DNA of 64,000 nt, taken from contig JBANDB010000001.1 of NCBI GenBank assembly GCA_037576215.1, forward strand, positions 1,860,001-1,924,000, given 5' to 3'. A program made the translations under genes and the position numbers. This DNA is from Armillaria gallica (lineage: Eukaryota; Basidiomycota; Agaricomycetes; Agaricales; Physalacriaceae). This document shows, in pieces, positions 1 to 11,514 of this stretch (the first letter of the stretch is position 1; each line of letters opens with the position of its first letter). The notes below the pieces were generated by a model. It was not told where the DNA came from and ran no database searches. It saw nothing but the letters and a program-made list of their open reading frames with translations.

Positions 1-1560
1 CCTAAGACCAGACAATGCTCCAAGGCGAGGATGGCCACCAAAGCCATGAGATATTCCATCCCAGGAGGAAGATGGTTAGTATGTCTCATTCTGGAGTTCA
101 GATGTTCTACTCACTGTATGCAACATCTATAGACTCGGATGTCGACGACGAATATGAATCTGATGATGAGGAGTACTTGGAGATGTTTTTTTAAGAGTCT
201 AGGTAAGGCTGAAAGCGATGCCATAGCCAGTAAGTTGATCCTCCTTTGAATGTCGGAGTTTTTTCTGATTTTCTGGCTGCCTTTTAGTGCAGAGCTCAAG
301 CGATTGAAATCAGAAGCAGAGGCAAACAAGAAACGTCTTGTAGACCTACAGGAGGCTACGAATCATCCACTTAGCCGTACGAACCATTCTTTTTTGTTGC
401 AACATAGGATACTTATATTCTCCTATAGAATCATTCTTGAATCCACTTGCAGGACCCCTCACTGATGCAGTGAGTGACGAGGACAAAGACAAGGACTCCC
501 AAGATGAAGCTGAGACCCCACGCATCCGTCGCAATCCTGGGGACAATCCAGCGACACAATGCCATAATGCAAATGACGAATCTGGAGGTATGTCACGCCT
601 TCGAAGTTTCCTCAGAAAAAAATTGAGATGTTTTTCACTAGTGTGGTTCGATAAGCCTAAATATATGCAAGACTGGCTGTAACAGTACTTTGCTACAGAC
701 TACAGTTGTTCCAACCACTCAAGAAGCCCACCACTACTTCTTTGCTCAGATATGTGTTTTCTCTGTAAAGGCAAAGGCAAAGTTGACTATGAAACATTTG
801 CTCGAGAATGGAACTGGACAGCAGATGGAACCGAGTGTGTCTACGTCTCACCAGAGGTCCTGGCTGCATATTCAAAATCATGGGAGAAAGCAAACAATAT
901 TGGAACAACAGAAGACTTGGTCTCCGATGGGCTTGACAAAGTACGTTGCAGCAGCAAAGTATTCGCAGCTGCAGATTTTCCGTTCCCAGATTTTTTGGCC
1001 GGAGATGTATCATTTGTTCATCCAAGTCGAGGCGTGGTTGAAATAGGATCAGAACAGTTACTACCTATGAATTCATCGATTTCAATGGCTCCCGCTGCAT
1101 CGCATTCTTCCTAATTTACTGATACATTGATATTCCCTGATCCTACAAGCGGCGGCCTATCTCGATTGACTCTGTCCCCTGCACCTAAACCTGCTATATT
1201 TGACGAGCTTCCTATGAGCCCTCCTCACCCAATTCCAGCATCCCATATCGAACCGGCCCAAAATCAGCCACTTGGTGAGCCTGGATCGGATTCCCTGTCC
1301 ATAATTGTTGGAAATGACAATTCCAGCAGTCATCAGCACATGGACATGGAAAGACAGAGAAAAAGAAGACATACTGTGCCTACAGAGGAGAGGAAACGTC
1401 GTAAAATCCGCAGCTGTCGACGCTGCCACGATGAGGAAGTTTGCCCGGGAGGTAATGACATTTTGTGGTGTCACTGCATCAGTCTGCATGTACTGTGCCT
1501 CGCCGATAGTGAGGGAGACTTGATGGATGTCGGGGTGTCAATGGAAGGGTAAAATGCACT
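1..1560 (+). CDS. Uncharacterised multi-exon gene or gene remnant with Cys-rich tail (5' end outside window)
   Basis: Several coding-looking exons lie on the plus strand: an acidic stretch at about 100-194 (DSDVDDEYESDDEEYLEMFF), a charged coiled-coil-like stretch at about 293-355 (ELKRLKSEAEANKKRL), an acidic/Arg stretch at 452-587, a longer exon near 750-945 (contains TADGTECVYVSPEVLAAYSK) and a Pro-rich exon at 1150-1452 that ends in a basic patch followed by CRRCHDEEVCPGG. The Cys-rich end recalls the tail of the gene remnant at 24489-25918, where the pattern is more complete (CQKCG, then CTNSCHDCG). Such tails are frequent on transposon-associated fungal proteins, but I do not recognise the family and give no function. 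Exon joins are guesses, and stops between exons could be introns or decay. Confidence 0.4.
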
Positions 1561-1857
1561 GTACTGCAGGCTCAAACTAGTGTGTGTCGAGGTAGAGGGT
1601 GGCAAAGAGAAGCGAACGAATAGTGATCGATGTGGGCTTTTAAATATAATACGAACAAACAATCGTCGGTGGTCGCCCAATTTAGCACGCGAAATCTTTC
1701 TTTTTTTATTCTTTTTCTCCTTTTGGGGCCTCCGATACCCAGTGAAATGGACGGAAAACCAACAACAATAAGCCATGCGCCATCGCGCCACCGGTCGACT
1801 CGGTCCGAGACCCCGCTTGCCAACGTTGTCCGGTGTTCGGACCGCAGAGTACAAGAT

Positions 1858-2760
1858 ATGTTGACCACCAACACCATTCTCATTGCTCTGATTCCCTTGC
1901 TATATGCTATCTTATACCTTCCTACAGCAACTGAAAATGCTTTGAATCTTCCTTCGCTTAACAAAGAAAACGTCCTATTACTTACAGCCCACCCAGACGA
2001 CGAATGCATGTTTTTTGCGCCCACCATCATTTCTCTGCTGCCTTTTGTCCAAATCCACGTCCTTTCGCTGTCTACAGGAAACGCGGAGGGTCTAGGAGGT
2101 ATTCGGAGAGCAGAGTTGATGGAAAGCCTGGAAGTGCTTGGTGTAAAGGAAGGAAATAGACATATTGTTGATAACCCGTACGTTTACTTGACAGTGCATG
2201 CTGTTCCTTGCCTCTTACTGTCCGTCAGCGCACTCCAGGATAACATTACTGCATCCTGGGATTCCAATATTATCTCAGATATCTTGGTTGGCTACGTGTC
2301 GGACTTGGACATTACGACGGTGCGTCGCTGGTCCGGTATTTTCTTACAGAGTCTAATCCAACCGTAGATACTGACGTTCGACCGAACGGGCGTCTCTGGG
2401 CACCCAAACCACCGGTCGCTCCCAGAGGGAGTGAAGCATTTCATCGAGACGACAGCCTCGCAACCTCCTCCCAAATTCTTCGCTCTAATCAGCGTTCCCA
2501 CGTCGACGAAATATGTCGGGATTCTCGCTCCTCTGCTGGCCAAGTTTGACTTGTACAGCACAAAACTTTTGCATGGTATCTTGGGTACGCCAGGACGGAC
2601 GGATACTATGCCGGTCTTTGTAGCAGGGGTGAAAGAGTATCTGACTGCCCATCGAGCGATGCGGGCACACAAGAGCCAGCTGGTCTGGTTCAGGTGGCTG
2701 TATGTGCTGTTTTCGAGGTATATGTGGGTGAATGAATGGAATCTAGTACGACTTGGATGA
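1858..2760 (+). CDS. N-acetylglucosaminyl-phosphatidylinositol de-N-acetylase (PIG-L/GPI12 family)
   Basis: Second enzyme of GPI-anchor synthesis at the ER: removes acetate from GlcNAc-PI. Three exons join in frame: 1858-2177, 2229-2319 and 2368-2760, with introns of 51 and 48 nt (GTACGT...CAG, GTGCGT...TAG), giving 267 residues, close to the usual family length. Residues 5-22 form an N-terminal membrane anchor. The metal/catalytic motif HPDDE is at 45-49, the LQDN segment follows intron 1, and the second conserved block TFDRTGVSGHPNH is at 140-152. The chosen ATG is the one that places the membrane anchor directly before the catalytic domain; the frame stays open upstream but lacks a family match. 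Its last 18 bases overlap the end of the convergent gene on the minus strand. The catalytic motifs are complete, so it is probably functional. Confidence 0.9.
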
Positions 2761-3181
2761 TAATGATACACTGTCGGTGCTCGTGGATAAGCCCAGCACC
2801 TTGACCCAGTTCCTCAGCCACGACACCGCTCCGCCCTCTTTGCGCCTGAATCTCCGCCCGGCCTGGGTGTATATTGGCCGTAGGTAAAAGCCGACGATGG
2901 CCCTGAGAGAAATCAGAGAGAGAAACAGGCAAAATACTGAGACAGACGCACCAGAGCGCACCCTGGATCCACATAGTCAGCACCTGGTCCCGGAATGTCA
3001 CCCAAAAGACATTCTTCCAGTCAATCCCCAGCACCTCTCTTGCTGGCTGCTCGTCGCCAACAGCCTCAAAGCCATCGGGCGCCTCTTCAAATTGAACAAA
3101 AGGCCGTATCTTTCTCAGATACGCCGTCTCGAAACGGAGATCTGGTATGGGAGGGACACTGGCACGGCGGTGAGTGGTCAT
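2743..3181 (-). CDS. Small fungal membrane protein, DUF1770-like
   Basis: Reading the minus strand from ATG at 3181, exon 1 (3181-2952) and exon 2 (2902-2743) join across a 49-nt intron (GTGCGT...CTCAG) to give 129 residues. The protein starts with a basic tail and VPPIPDLRFETAYL, has an acidic middle, and then one hydrophobic segment around residues 62-86 (WVTFRDQVLTMWIQGALW, continuing AIVGFYLRP) followed by a basic cytosolic-type tail. The PPIPDLRFE motif plus single helix recalls the fungal DUF1770 family; that assignment is from memory and not certain. Function not inferred. It converges with the PIG-L gene and the two coding ends overlap by 18 bp. Confidence 0.65.
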
Positions 3182-3239
3182 TGTCCGAAAGGAAGGCGAA
3201 TGATCACGTGCATCGCATTATCGCGGAATCAAAGCTGCA

Positions 3240-3758
3240 ATGATTCACTCATTTAGTGACACACTGTCATCATGCTGTTCGATGTTGCCTGCGGTGAGCG
3301 TGCCCCCCGACTTTACTACCACGACGACGAGTAGAAAATTTGTGAGTGATATTCTGGTTTGGCGACAATATACTGACGCCTCGAAAGGGGGAATGAAGGT
3401 CAGCTTTACCTTGCAGAACAACGGCAGCGTAGCCCGGGACCACCTCGCATCGGAACGTACATTCCTGGCGTATATCCGTACGAGCCTTGCTCTCGCGTCG
3501 GCAGGCGTAGCCCTTGTCCAATTCTTCAGCATTTCCTCGATACATCCAGGACGCATCCAGATATACGCTCGTCCAATAGGAGCAGCGACCATCGTACTCT
3601 CCATCCTCCTTCTCGTCATTGCAGTGATTCTATTTTTCTCAGTACAAACGTATCTGACGAGAGGTCTGTTTCCTGTCGCCCGGGGGTTTGTCTTTGTTGT
3701 GTTTGCCTTTCTTATGGCGTTGATTGCGGTCGTTTTTGGTGCTCTTGTTTCTCAATGA
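3240..3758 (+). CDS. DUF202 (YidH-type) membrane protein
   Basis: The open frame encodes 172 residues. From residue 60 it carries the signature of the DUF202 family, GSVARDHLASERTFLAY, followed by three hydrophobic segments (about 79-97, 109-131, 148-170). Fungal members are small vacuolar or other endomembrane proteins of unknown activity. The first 51 residues are low-complexity and unlike the family; an internal ATG at 3393 (MKVSFTLQNNG) or a 5' exon joined through a GTGAGT donor at 3342 are alternatives, so the start is uncertain. It is divergent from the minus-strand gene, whose ATG lies only 58 bp away, suggesting a shared promoter. Confidence 0.8.
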   Translation: MIHSFSDTLSSCCSMLPAVSVPPDFTTTTTSRKFVSDILVWRQYTDASKGGMKVSFTLQNNGSVARDHLASERTFLAYIRTSLALASAGVALVQFFSISSIHPGRIQIYARPIGAATIVLSILLLVIAVILFFSVQTYLTRGLFPVARGFVFVVFAFLMALIAVVFGALVSQ

Positions 3759-4664
3759 GAGTCCTGAGGCTTTTGGAGGTATGTATTATCTTTCCATCTG
3801 CTGAGACACCGAAATTAACAGGGTAGAAGAGGTCAGTCTAACTCGACTTCTCCGAAGTCTCTCGTCGGTGTTATTCAAGCAACCTTGCAACGGCAAACCA
3901 GATAAGCTACACTTACAGTCCCAGAGCGGTGCATCCTGAGGCCCGGATAATTGAAATAATACCTACGATACGGCGATTATCGTTAAAATGGAGTCGAATT
4001 AGTTTCCCCCCACATTCTGCTCGATGCCGGTCACTAAGTGCGAAGTTTTAGTGGCAAGGGAAGTGCATCTCATCTATGACTCGTCTTTACAAGTTCAAGG
4101 GTTTTAAAGAATGGATCCAAAATTCCGCATGAACAATCAGTGCACAGACGATATTGGCAGTGTATGTCACGGATACGAGCAACGTATCGCCCAACGGATA
4201 TGTTCGTATATGCTTACCGAATCCTGGATGTGAATCGTGCTTCCTTATCAGAGCGCACAAAGAACTTTGACGCTGGCGACACCGTAACTTGCGCTGTTTC
4301 GCTACTTCTGGTTGCTCGGGGGACTTGGAACAACTCATAAGGAATACTACATCTCAAAGACCCCAGTTTTTAAACTCATCCCTACGTTGTCCTACTTACC
4401 CTTTTCCCATCGAAACTAACCGGGGACATTAAGAGCCAGTCTTACAGCATCCCCTCGCTTCACAAGAGGACAATTTCATCAGGGTCCACTTCCGCACCCT
4501 AAATCTGGTCCGGCACGCCTTTGTTCCGGCAAATACCAGAACCAATTCGCTCTGCCTTCCCAGAACGGATATTTTTGAGAATTGGTTGCCACTCGACTGC
4601 ACACTAGGCATATAAGGAAAAAAAACCGACAACCAATTCGACACCAATTCGTCAACCCCCGATG
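3759..4664. other. Intergenic DNA, nothing recognised
   Basis: No frame longer than about 80 codons with plausible composition; no repeat or RNA recognised. Confidence 0.5.
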
Positions 4665-4673
4665 TATAAAAGG
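4665..4673 (+). promoter_or_regulatory. TATA box (TATAAAAGG)
   Basis: TATAAAAGG followed after about 30 bp by a CA/CT-rich leader (ATCTCAACATCAACCACC) typical of highly expressed fungal genes, and an ATG at 4777. It gives the main reason to think that a transcript starts here. Confidence 0.5.
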
Positions 4674-4776
4674 CCTAGATGTCGAGGCTCATATCTCAAC
4701 ATCAACCACCAACTTTGCCACCCACCAACCGTCTCCCCTGCCGCTGTAGTCTCCTCTTCCTCGCTGCTCTGTAAAC

Positions 4777-5319
4777 ATGACCTTCCTTTCCACCCCAGCC
4801 AAACGTCTCCATTATCCCTCACTCTCTTCGCGGCGAGTTCGGCGTGCCCCCATCGACGAAAATATGTGCGACCTCTTTATATCCTCTCGCTCCATACTCC
4901 CCGCTCATCGTTTTCCACAGACGCCATCATTGCACACGCTGCTCCTACTCCACAAACTACCGAAGTTGCTTCGTGGCGCACGAACAAAAATTCCAGTATG
5001 TTCTCCGTCCCTATATTGACTCTTTCTCTCACCAATCCGCACATTTAGTCCCGCCCGCCCGAGGGTGGTGCGTACCTGCAAAGATGCACCGTCCTGCTCT
5101 TTCCGGAGCAACGACCCAAGTGCAATGATCCGCCATCGACGTCTCTTTCATCGTTCTGAACTGCGGCCGCTCGTCGTTATTACGCCAGAGTCTATTGCCC
5201 TCGACGAGGTCATTGCGGGTCTCACCAGTCTGGCAGTCGGCCAGGCCGGGCCCTCCTTACACGATTCAGTCTCTTCGATGGCTGTAGACGAGGACTTCAA
5301 CAGCCATAACGCGCAGTAG
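4777..5319 (+). CDS. Doubtful small gene with a C2H2-like finger
   Basis: Downstream of the TATA box, ATG 4777 opens 80 codons (MTFLSTPAKRLHYPSLSS). A good intron (GTATGT...TTTAG) spans about 4997-5048. One frame after it encodes CKDAPSCSFRSNDPSAM followed by IRHRRLFH, a C-x5-C-x12-H-x4-H zinc-finger-like pattern, then an acidic end stopping at 5317-5319. However, the ATG-4777 frame does not join that frame through the intron; the frame that does has no ATG. Either there are further small introns or the locus is decayed. Function not assigned. Confidence 0.3.
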
Positions 5320-7952
5320 AACGTGCCGCCACCGTTCAACTTCGACAGCATGGAGTAGTAGTGGCAGCTGACTGTTTTGGTTCGCCGCTCACTGCCTGTA
5401 ACGTCCTTCAGGCGGCATGTCAACGCCTCGGAGAGGACGAAAAAAAAAATTACAAGGACTAATAGTTATGTTACTCTTACTTATCGTCAAGCATGCCCCG
5501 TCCCCTCTTCTCTTACACCTCCGCCATCGCCATCACCGTTACCCGCACAATGAGCACTCATGCAGCTCAATGTTCTTATTTTACTTCTCTCTCTTTATTT
5601 TATTTAGATGCCTTAGCGGCTCAGTTGTATTGTTACCCTTGTAAATGGGCATAAACCCCGGAAATCTCTTGTTCTTGGCTGACAACCAGATTAAGTGTGA
5701 TAGAACTCGTTGCTAAGCCCTTCACGCCAGTCCGCACCGCCTCTACGATAACGGAAAACTACTACGTTCAACCTGAACTTCGCCCGGTTTGAGACGTCGA
5801 TTAGTTCCGGCGTTGAAATGATGGTGAATATTGTCTGCTGTGTGCCATCGACCAGAACGTTCTCCTTACCAGCTGTGTTTCTGCCTAGCCCTTACTTACA
5901 AGGCTAGTACTTACGATGTCTAGAGCCACGCCAACGGAGGAAGTCGAACTTCATTGCCACTGAAAAGTCAATGAAAAGTTGAAACCTGTTGGAAACTCTA
6001 GTTCAAGCACGAAGTTGAACGAACACCATCTGATACTACTAAATTTGATACTAGGACTTTCACGCATGTTCCCACAAGAAAGGATCGGCGATCTAGGTTA
6101 TAAGATAAGTAGGAGGCGCGCAAATTCGAACCGAACTTCAACGTTCTCGGGAGCGGCGCGACGGGCGCGTCGCGTCACAGGTCACGGTACCGATTAGTCG
6201 AACTCTCCGATCTCGGCATTCGCCGGCCCCCCTTTCACCTTTGACTCTCTCTCGTTTCAAACTTATCTCCTCCTTTATACTCTGGTTCTTCTACGGCATG
6301 TGCATCGAGGGTTCGAGGGGTAATCACCGAAAATCTGACTTGGTCATAACGCGACGTTTCTGCGCTAATCTCTGCACCGTTATACTGCTCAGCTCAATGG
6401 CATGCCGCTTTCACCATTTCTATCCTCCTGCGTCTTCGTCGTGTCCATCACTTTCCTCGTACCTATAAAATCTTCCGGAGGGATACGGTATCATCGATAT
6501 CATTGGCACAATCAAAGCCGGTCCTGTTGAAGCAATCATACCTGGTGATGACCAGCTTACCATCCGGTTTCTCAGTGAAGAACTGGCGAGAAAATACGTA
6601 AAGAGTCGTGGCGCTGGCCTCGAGTGGTAATCGACGTTGGATGGAGAGCCTTTGCCGTAGATCAGTGTTTACGTCGTCGCAGCTATTGAATGCCCCCAGT
6701 CGCCACGCTGGATGACACTTAGAATTTTGCCCCTTTGCCCTAGGACCTTCGTGAAGAAGACTTGAGGAGCAAAAAGTGGAGTACGTCCTATTTTATCCCA
6801 TCAACCAGCAGGTACGATTCCTTGATATATGGCAATGCGTTATGGCCTGCTCATCGACAAATATTCAGTCATTCCTACTTCAAAGAAGCGGGACTATTTT
6901 TTGAACAACCAGACGGGGACGAATCTCTGTTCCCGACTTATAACCCCAGGAGGACGTTAACCAGAGAAACATAGAGCATGTATTTCGGATATGCAATGTC
7001 GCTAGTTTTGACATAGCTCGTACTATTCGGAATTGGCCCTGTGGCTTCGAAGAGAGCGGGGCATATCGTGCTCTGGCAGCGGCCAGCGCTATAGTCATCC
7101 ATCCTTGCCTCTCCATCTCCTTGTTCTAATTCGACTACTGAATCCTTGAATCTGCTGCACTACGTCTGGTGAAGTTATTGCACAATTCGATCACATGCCG
7201 ATTCTCCATGCTGCGTGGAGGCCCTGCTCTTCATGAACTCCCAATATCGTATGCTGAACACCGATATCTGTTTTTCCAACCTTTGTGCTGACCCGCAGTA
7301 AAATTTTAACAAAACAGAATCGCAGGCTGAACCATTGCCTGATTGTGAGATCCTTTCGGGCTCTCGGCTCCGTGGCCTTCCAATTTTGCGTGCGCTGTGC
7401 GCTGAGATGTGCTTACACTCCCAATGAGATGAATTGCCGCGCGATCATCCTCCTTGATCCCCAATGTCTGTCTCCCACAGTGATTTTTCTACCACGTGTC
7501 GCGGCCAGATTGTACAGTTCCAGGAAAATGTCGACAGGGCCTGAGGTTGCAATGAAAAATGGTCCATGTACCGACCCGTTAAAGGGCTGCAGATAGCAGC
7601 TACACCCTCTCAACCTCCAGATAGCTGTGAGTCTGTTCTATACAACTAGCTTCGGCAATACATTATTGAAGAGGTCTGGGCAAAGTTAGACGTAACCTCT
7701 GAACAACAATAAGTCTAACCGAGTAGTGCACTGACAAGAGGCCTTACAACGACGACGGACAATACCAGGAATAACTCTTGACGCCGTTATGATGACCGTC
7801 ACTTCGTGAATATCGGTGTCGGTTGGGTGGCGGTGAGTTAAGATAGATACATTCGTAATTGCTACCGATTTTTGAGCGGCGAATCTTCTAAGACTATTAT
7901 ACATAATACCATATCGTTGCGCAGTATCAGCATGTGTATACTTAGTTATAAA
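5320..7952. other. Long gene-poor interval with one coding-like fragment
   Basis: At 6483-6629 one frame reads YGIIDIIGTIKAGP then DDQLTIRFLSEELARKYV, which resembles the beta-beta-alpha part of an RNA-recognition motif; it has no start and is followed by TAA, so at best it is an exon or relic (low confidence). Elsewhere only short frames are seen, and I recognise no repeat or RNA gene. Confidence 0.3.
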
Positions 7953-10483
7953 TCAAGCCACCGAAAACCGTTCCTGTAAAGGATGAGACCGAGAATATCG
8001 AGAGATAAGGCCGACGTACCCGTAAACTCCGTCCATGTATCTGTATAGCGGGTATAATGAGAACAAAGAGACCCGCTACGATTCTAAAAAAGATAAAAAG
8101 GAAATTGGTAGGTGAATGGTTCCTTTCGTGATTGCTACTGGACATACGCGGCTTCGCAACCAAATGTCTGAAGAGCACCATGTTTGGTCGCCCAAGGAAC
8201 TTGGAAATAAGCAATTGCAAAGCCTGTATTAAAACGGATTAGGAAATTAAATACCAGCTGGATAGTACTAGATATCACATACCTCCGAGAATGCGCGCTA
8301 GATTTATCAGAGCGCTGATTTCACCTTGCTGCTTCGGGAAGCAGTCATTGCAGTACGCGTCTGGTAATATGTCGGTCAAAGTAAAGCAATGTAACCGGAG
8401 TAAGTACATACATATAGCCACGGTGTTGATCATAATAGCCAGCTCTGCAATGCCCCAGCCCATGATGACAGCACCCGTATTCAGATGGTTCTGAATCGAT
8501 GCGCCGAGGGTGACGAATCCGCAAATGTACAGAGGCAGAGCGATATAGCAAGCCCTTTCATCTGCTCAACATAACAGAATAACTTCAAGAATACAGACTC
8601 ACCAAAGACGACTCTCTGCTTCAAAAACACCATGATTGCGTCTGATACTCATGTTCATAATCCAATCATTCGTATACCGACCGATCAATTCACCCAGAAG
8701 CACAGATACCTATGAACTCAGTTGTGGGGACGATGTAAATAGGATAGGAACCTACGATCGGTGTACCGTATGCTCCAGCGATAGCATCCTGGCTCCACCC
8801 GAACCCAACTGGAGCAGGGCTTCCCAGGAACACAGCATTCGTGACCTAAAAGAGAAAACAGTCAAAACAGATCTTAAAGACCGAGGTCAACACCGCACAG
8901 TGATGCCAATGCCAAACCCAAATAGGGTACCCTCGAAGAGCAGAATCCCAAGAAGGTGAGGCCGCCATACGACATTTATGGGTGAGAGAATTGATTCCGT
9001 CCAAGATACTCGGTACCTGGCCATTTTAATCCCGGTGATGCCAACAAGTGTTTCAATTCTATAGCGGAACCCAGAGGTGGGAGGCTCTGGGATGGGTTTC
9101 ACGGTTCGGTCGTACATTCTAGTACATATTTAGTAGAGATGGGAGAATAATAGAGACATTGCATACGTTTCATCCATGAAAAGGGCGATTAGGACACATA
9201 CGACGGCGCCGTAGATGCAACCGATTCCATAGGCCCATCTCCAGCTTTGTCGGGCGACAAGGAAGCCGAAGGCGAACGGAGAGAGGAATGGGGAGACGAT
9301 GAATCCCATTGTCCAGAAGTTGAGCTAGGTCGAAGGTCAGAGGGAAAAAACAAGCGATTCTGTAACTCTACCTTCCGCGCCTGTAGGTGGAAAGGATATA
9401 GATCTGTGACGATATACAATCCCTTTGAGAGCGTCTCAGTCTTCAGAGGATACAAGCACAAGGATCAAGTGATATTCCATACCGTGACTTGAGGCACCGT
9501 TCTATAGGAATGTATTCAGTCTAGGAAGAAAAGGTAGACACCGCAAGGCTGACCCGAAGAAGCCCGTCAAACATCTCATTCCTGGGAGATTATCCTGAAT
9601 TCAGAACATTAACAACAAAGCTGAACTTCTTACCAGCAAATGTTGCCAGATTGGGCGCGAATGTACATCCTACGAGGAAACCAAGAGCGAAGACCTGTTT
9701 TAATGGTCAACGGAACGCGCCCATAAATAAAGTTTATTCCCACCTGCGACCAAAATAGAACTGGAAGGCGACCATAGCGGCGAATAAGCACGATGGCGAA
9801 TATACCCCCCCATCCTTTGAATTGAATTGGGTGTTAGCCCATATTGATGACGAGGACATGTATTGCGGACGGACCCACGAGAAAGATGCTCCAACTAAAC
9901 GGGTTGCTGTCAGCCCTGCAATAATGATTGATCAGACGAAAGAAGCTGATACCCACTTTGATGTCAAATTGTTGATCACTCCGGTCGTAGTGTTATATTG
10001 CTCGGCGAGCCGAAAGATGGCCGCAATTCCTGCGAGAAGAGGTGGGCTGTAAGGGCGAGAAAAAAAAACTAAGCACTAAGCAAAAGCTCTCACCTATGCC
10101 ACTGTCAAAGTCTGGAACAATGGCGGCCAGCGTGACGATGAAGAGGTGGATGCTCTTGCGAGTGTCAGTCCAGTTCTGGGGATCGCGTGCTGAATCGGTC
10201 GGTTGGGGCCATAAGACTTTGGTTCCATCGCGAGAGAGCTTGAGCTTGGAGGCAAAAATCTCGCCGAACTCGGCTTTGGCTTCTCTGTGAAGGGGCCAGA
10301 TGGTTGGATGTGGGGAGAATAGTTGAAGAGAAGGGGTTCGTACGCTGGGTCAATGACCAATCTACCTGCGTGTAGTTCGTGGAACGTCGCGAGGTCGACA
10401 TCTTCTTCCTGAAGGACGACACTGGGTGCAGAGTCGCCTGCATGCTTCTCAGAGTCGATGTCGTGCTTATCGCGAAAAGACAT
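7953..10483 (-). CDS. MFS transporter, tandem copy A
   Basis: A multi-exon minus-strand gene from ATG 10483 to TGA at 7953-7955. The N-terminal cytosolic part begins MSFRDKHDIDSEKH and after an intron continues into the first helix (IHLFIVTLAAIVPDFDSG). Further exons show GWGGIFAIVLIRRYGRLP (loop 2-3, the MFS motif A position), PQVTGLYIVTDLYPFHLQ, the central cytosolic loop (MYDRTVKPIPEPPTSG), SPINVVWRPHLLG at the start of the second half, then FPKQQGEISALINLAR, and the last helix with the C-terminus GRSLRERFSVA, whose final exon is only 21 bp (7953-7973). This is a full 12-helix major-facilitator protein of the fungal polyamine/drug type (MFS_1); substrate not predictable. About nine or more small introns. 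I saw no broken exon. It is the downstream member of a tandem pair with 11515-14040. Confidence 0.85.
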
Positions 10484-11514
10484 GATAGTAGTGAAGATAT
10501 CTTTCCGAAATTCGCTACCATATATACTTGGATCGGAGTTTCTGTGGGGAGCGCGCGCCAGGGGAGAAAATCTATGATAGTTGCTTTACGGGGGCGGTAA
10601 CGGTCGGTCCTCTCTTTAGAATGGGGGAAGTTTTCGCCGATTATCTGCCTTTATAAGCAAGTCAGGTTGGAGTGTGAGAGAAGTCGCTACAACATTCTTA
10701 GCAACGAGAAAAGCCAATGTCCGGCAAGATTCGGGGTTTATAATGATAATGGATAACTGTAAGATGTTCGTTGAAGTCCGAGAGATAAGACATTGACAAA
10801 GACAGTGACGAGGGAAGATTTTCATGGACAGTTGCCTGGTGCGATTGAGGGAAAGACTCGAATGTGAGGTAACAGACATAGGGTCACGCAGTCTAGTACA
10901 TCATGGAATGCATCGGCAATCGCGTGCTAGCTGAGAAAAGGCAAGGCTTACGGAGTTTGTGCGCTGAAGCTAGCTAGTGTCTCGTAGACAGTCATTAAAG
11001 GAAAACGTCAAGACGCGCCGCCCGGCTTGAAATCGGCACCGCTTCCATTTGGCACAGTGCCGGCGGACGGCTAGCATGTTATGGACATGGTCATGCTTGG
11101 AATCACGTACTTACAAGCAACTTGCAGGGGCATTTTCACGAAAGAAGGTTCGGTCTTGATCATAAAACGTATCCGAGGCATCACCAAAATAGCCAGTTTC
11201 CCATTTTCTACAGTTCCGCGGGTGACCCGTTAATTTCAAAGACTGTTGTTCTCAAGCTTGGGAGGCCGATTCAGGGAGGCTAAACGTGAACGCTACCACA
11301 ACTTTCTCATAACAATCAATCAAATAAAGGAAAGAACTCAATCGACAGTCGAGCTAAGGATGGCCGGATGTAAGAGACTGACTTGAGCTTAAGTCAAGGC
11401 TTCGCCGTTCTTACAGCAAATAAATGTTAAACACTTACATTTACCCAAGAGACAAAGATATATGTACAGACTTTCGTAACTAGTAATCATGAAAAGACGT
11501 TGAAACCACATTAA
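10484..11514. other. Intergenic region between the tandem transporters
   Basis: Upstream region of transporter A and downstream region of transporter B. Only short frames; no recognisable repeat. Presumably holds the promoter of copy A. Confidence 0.4.
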
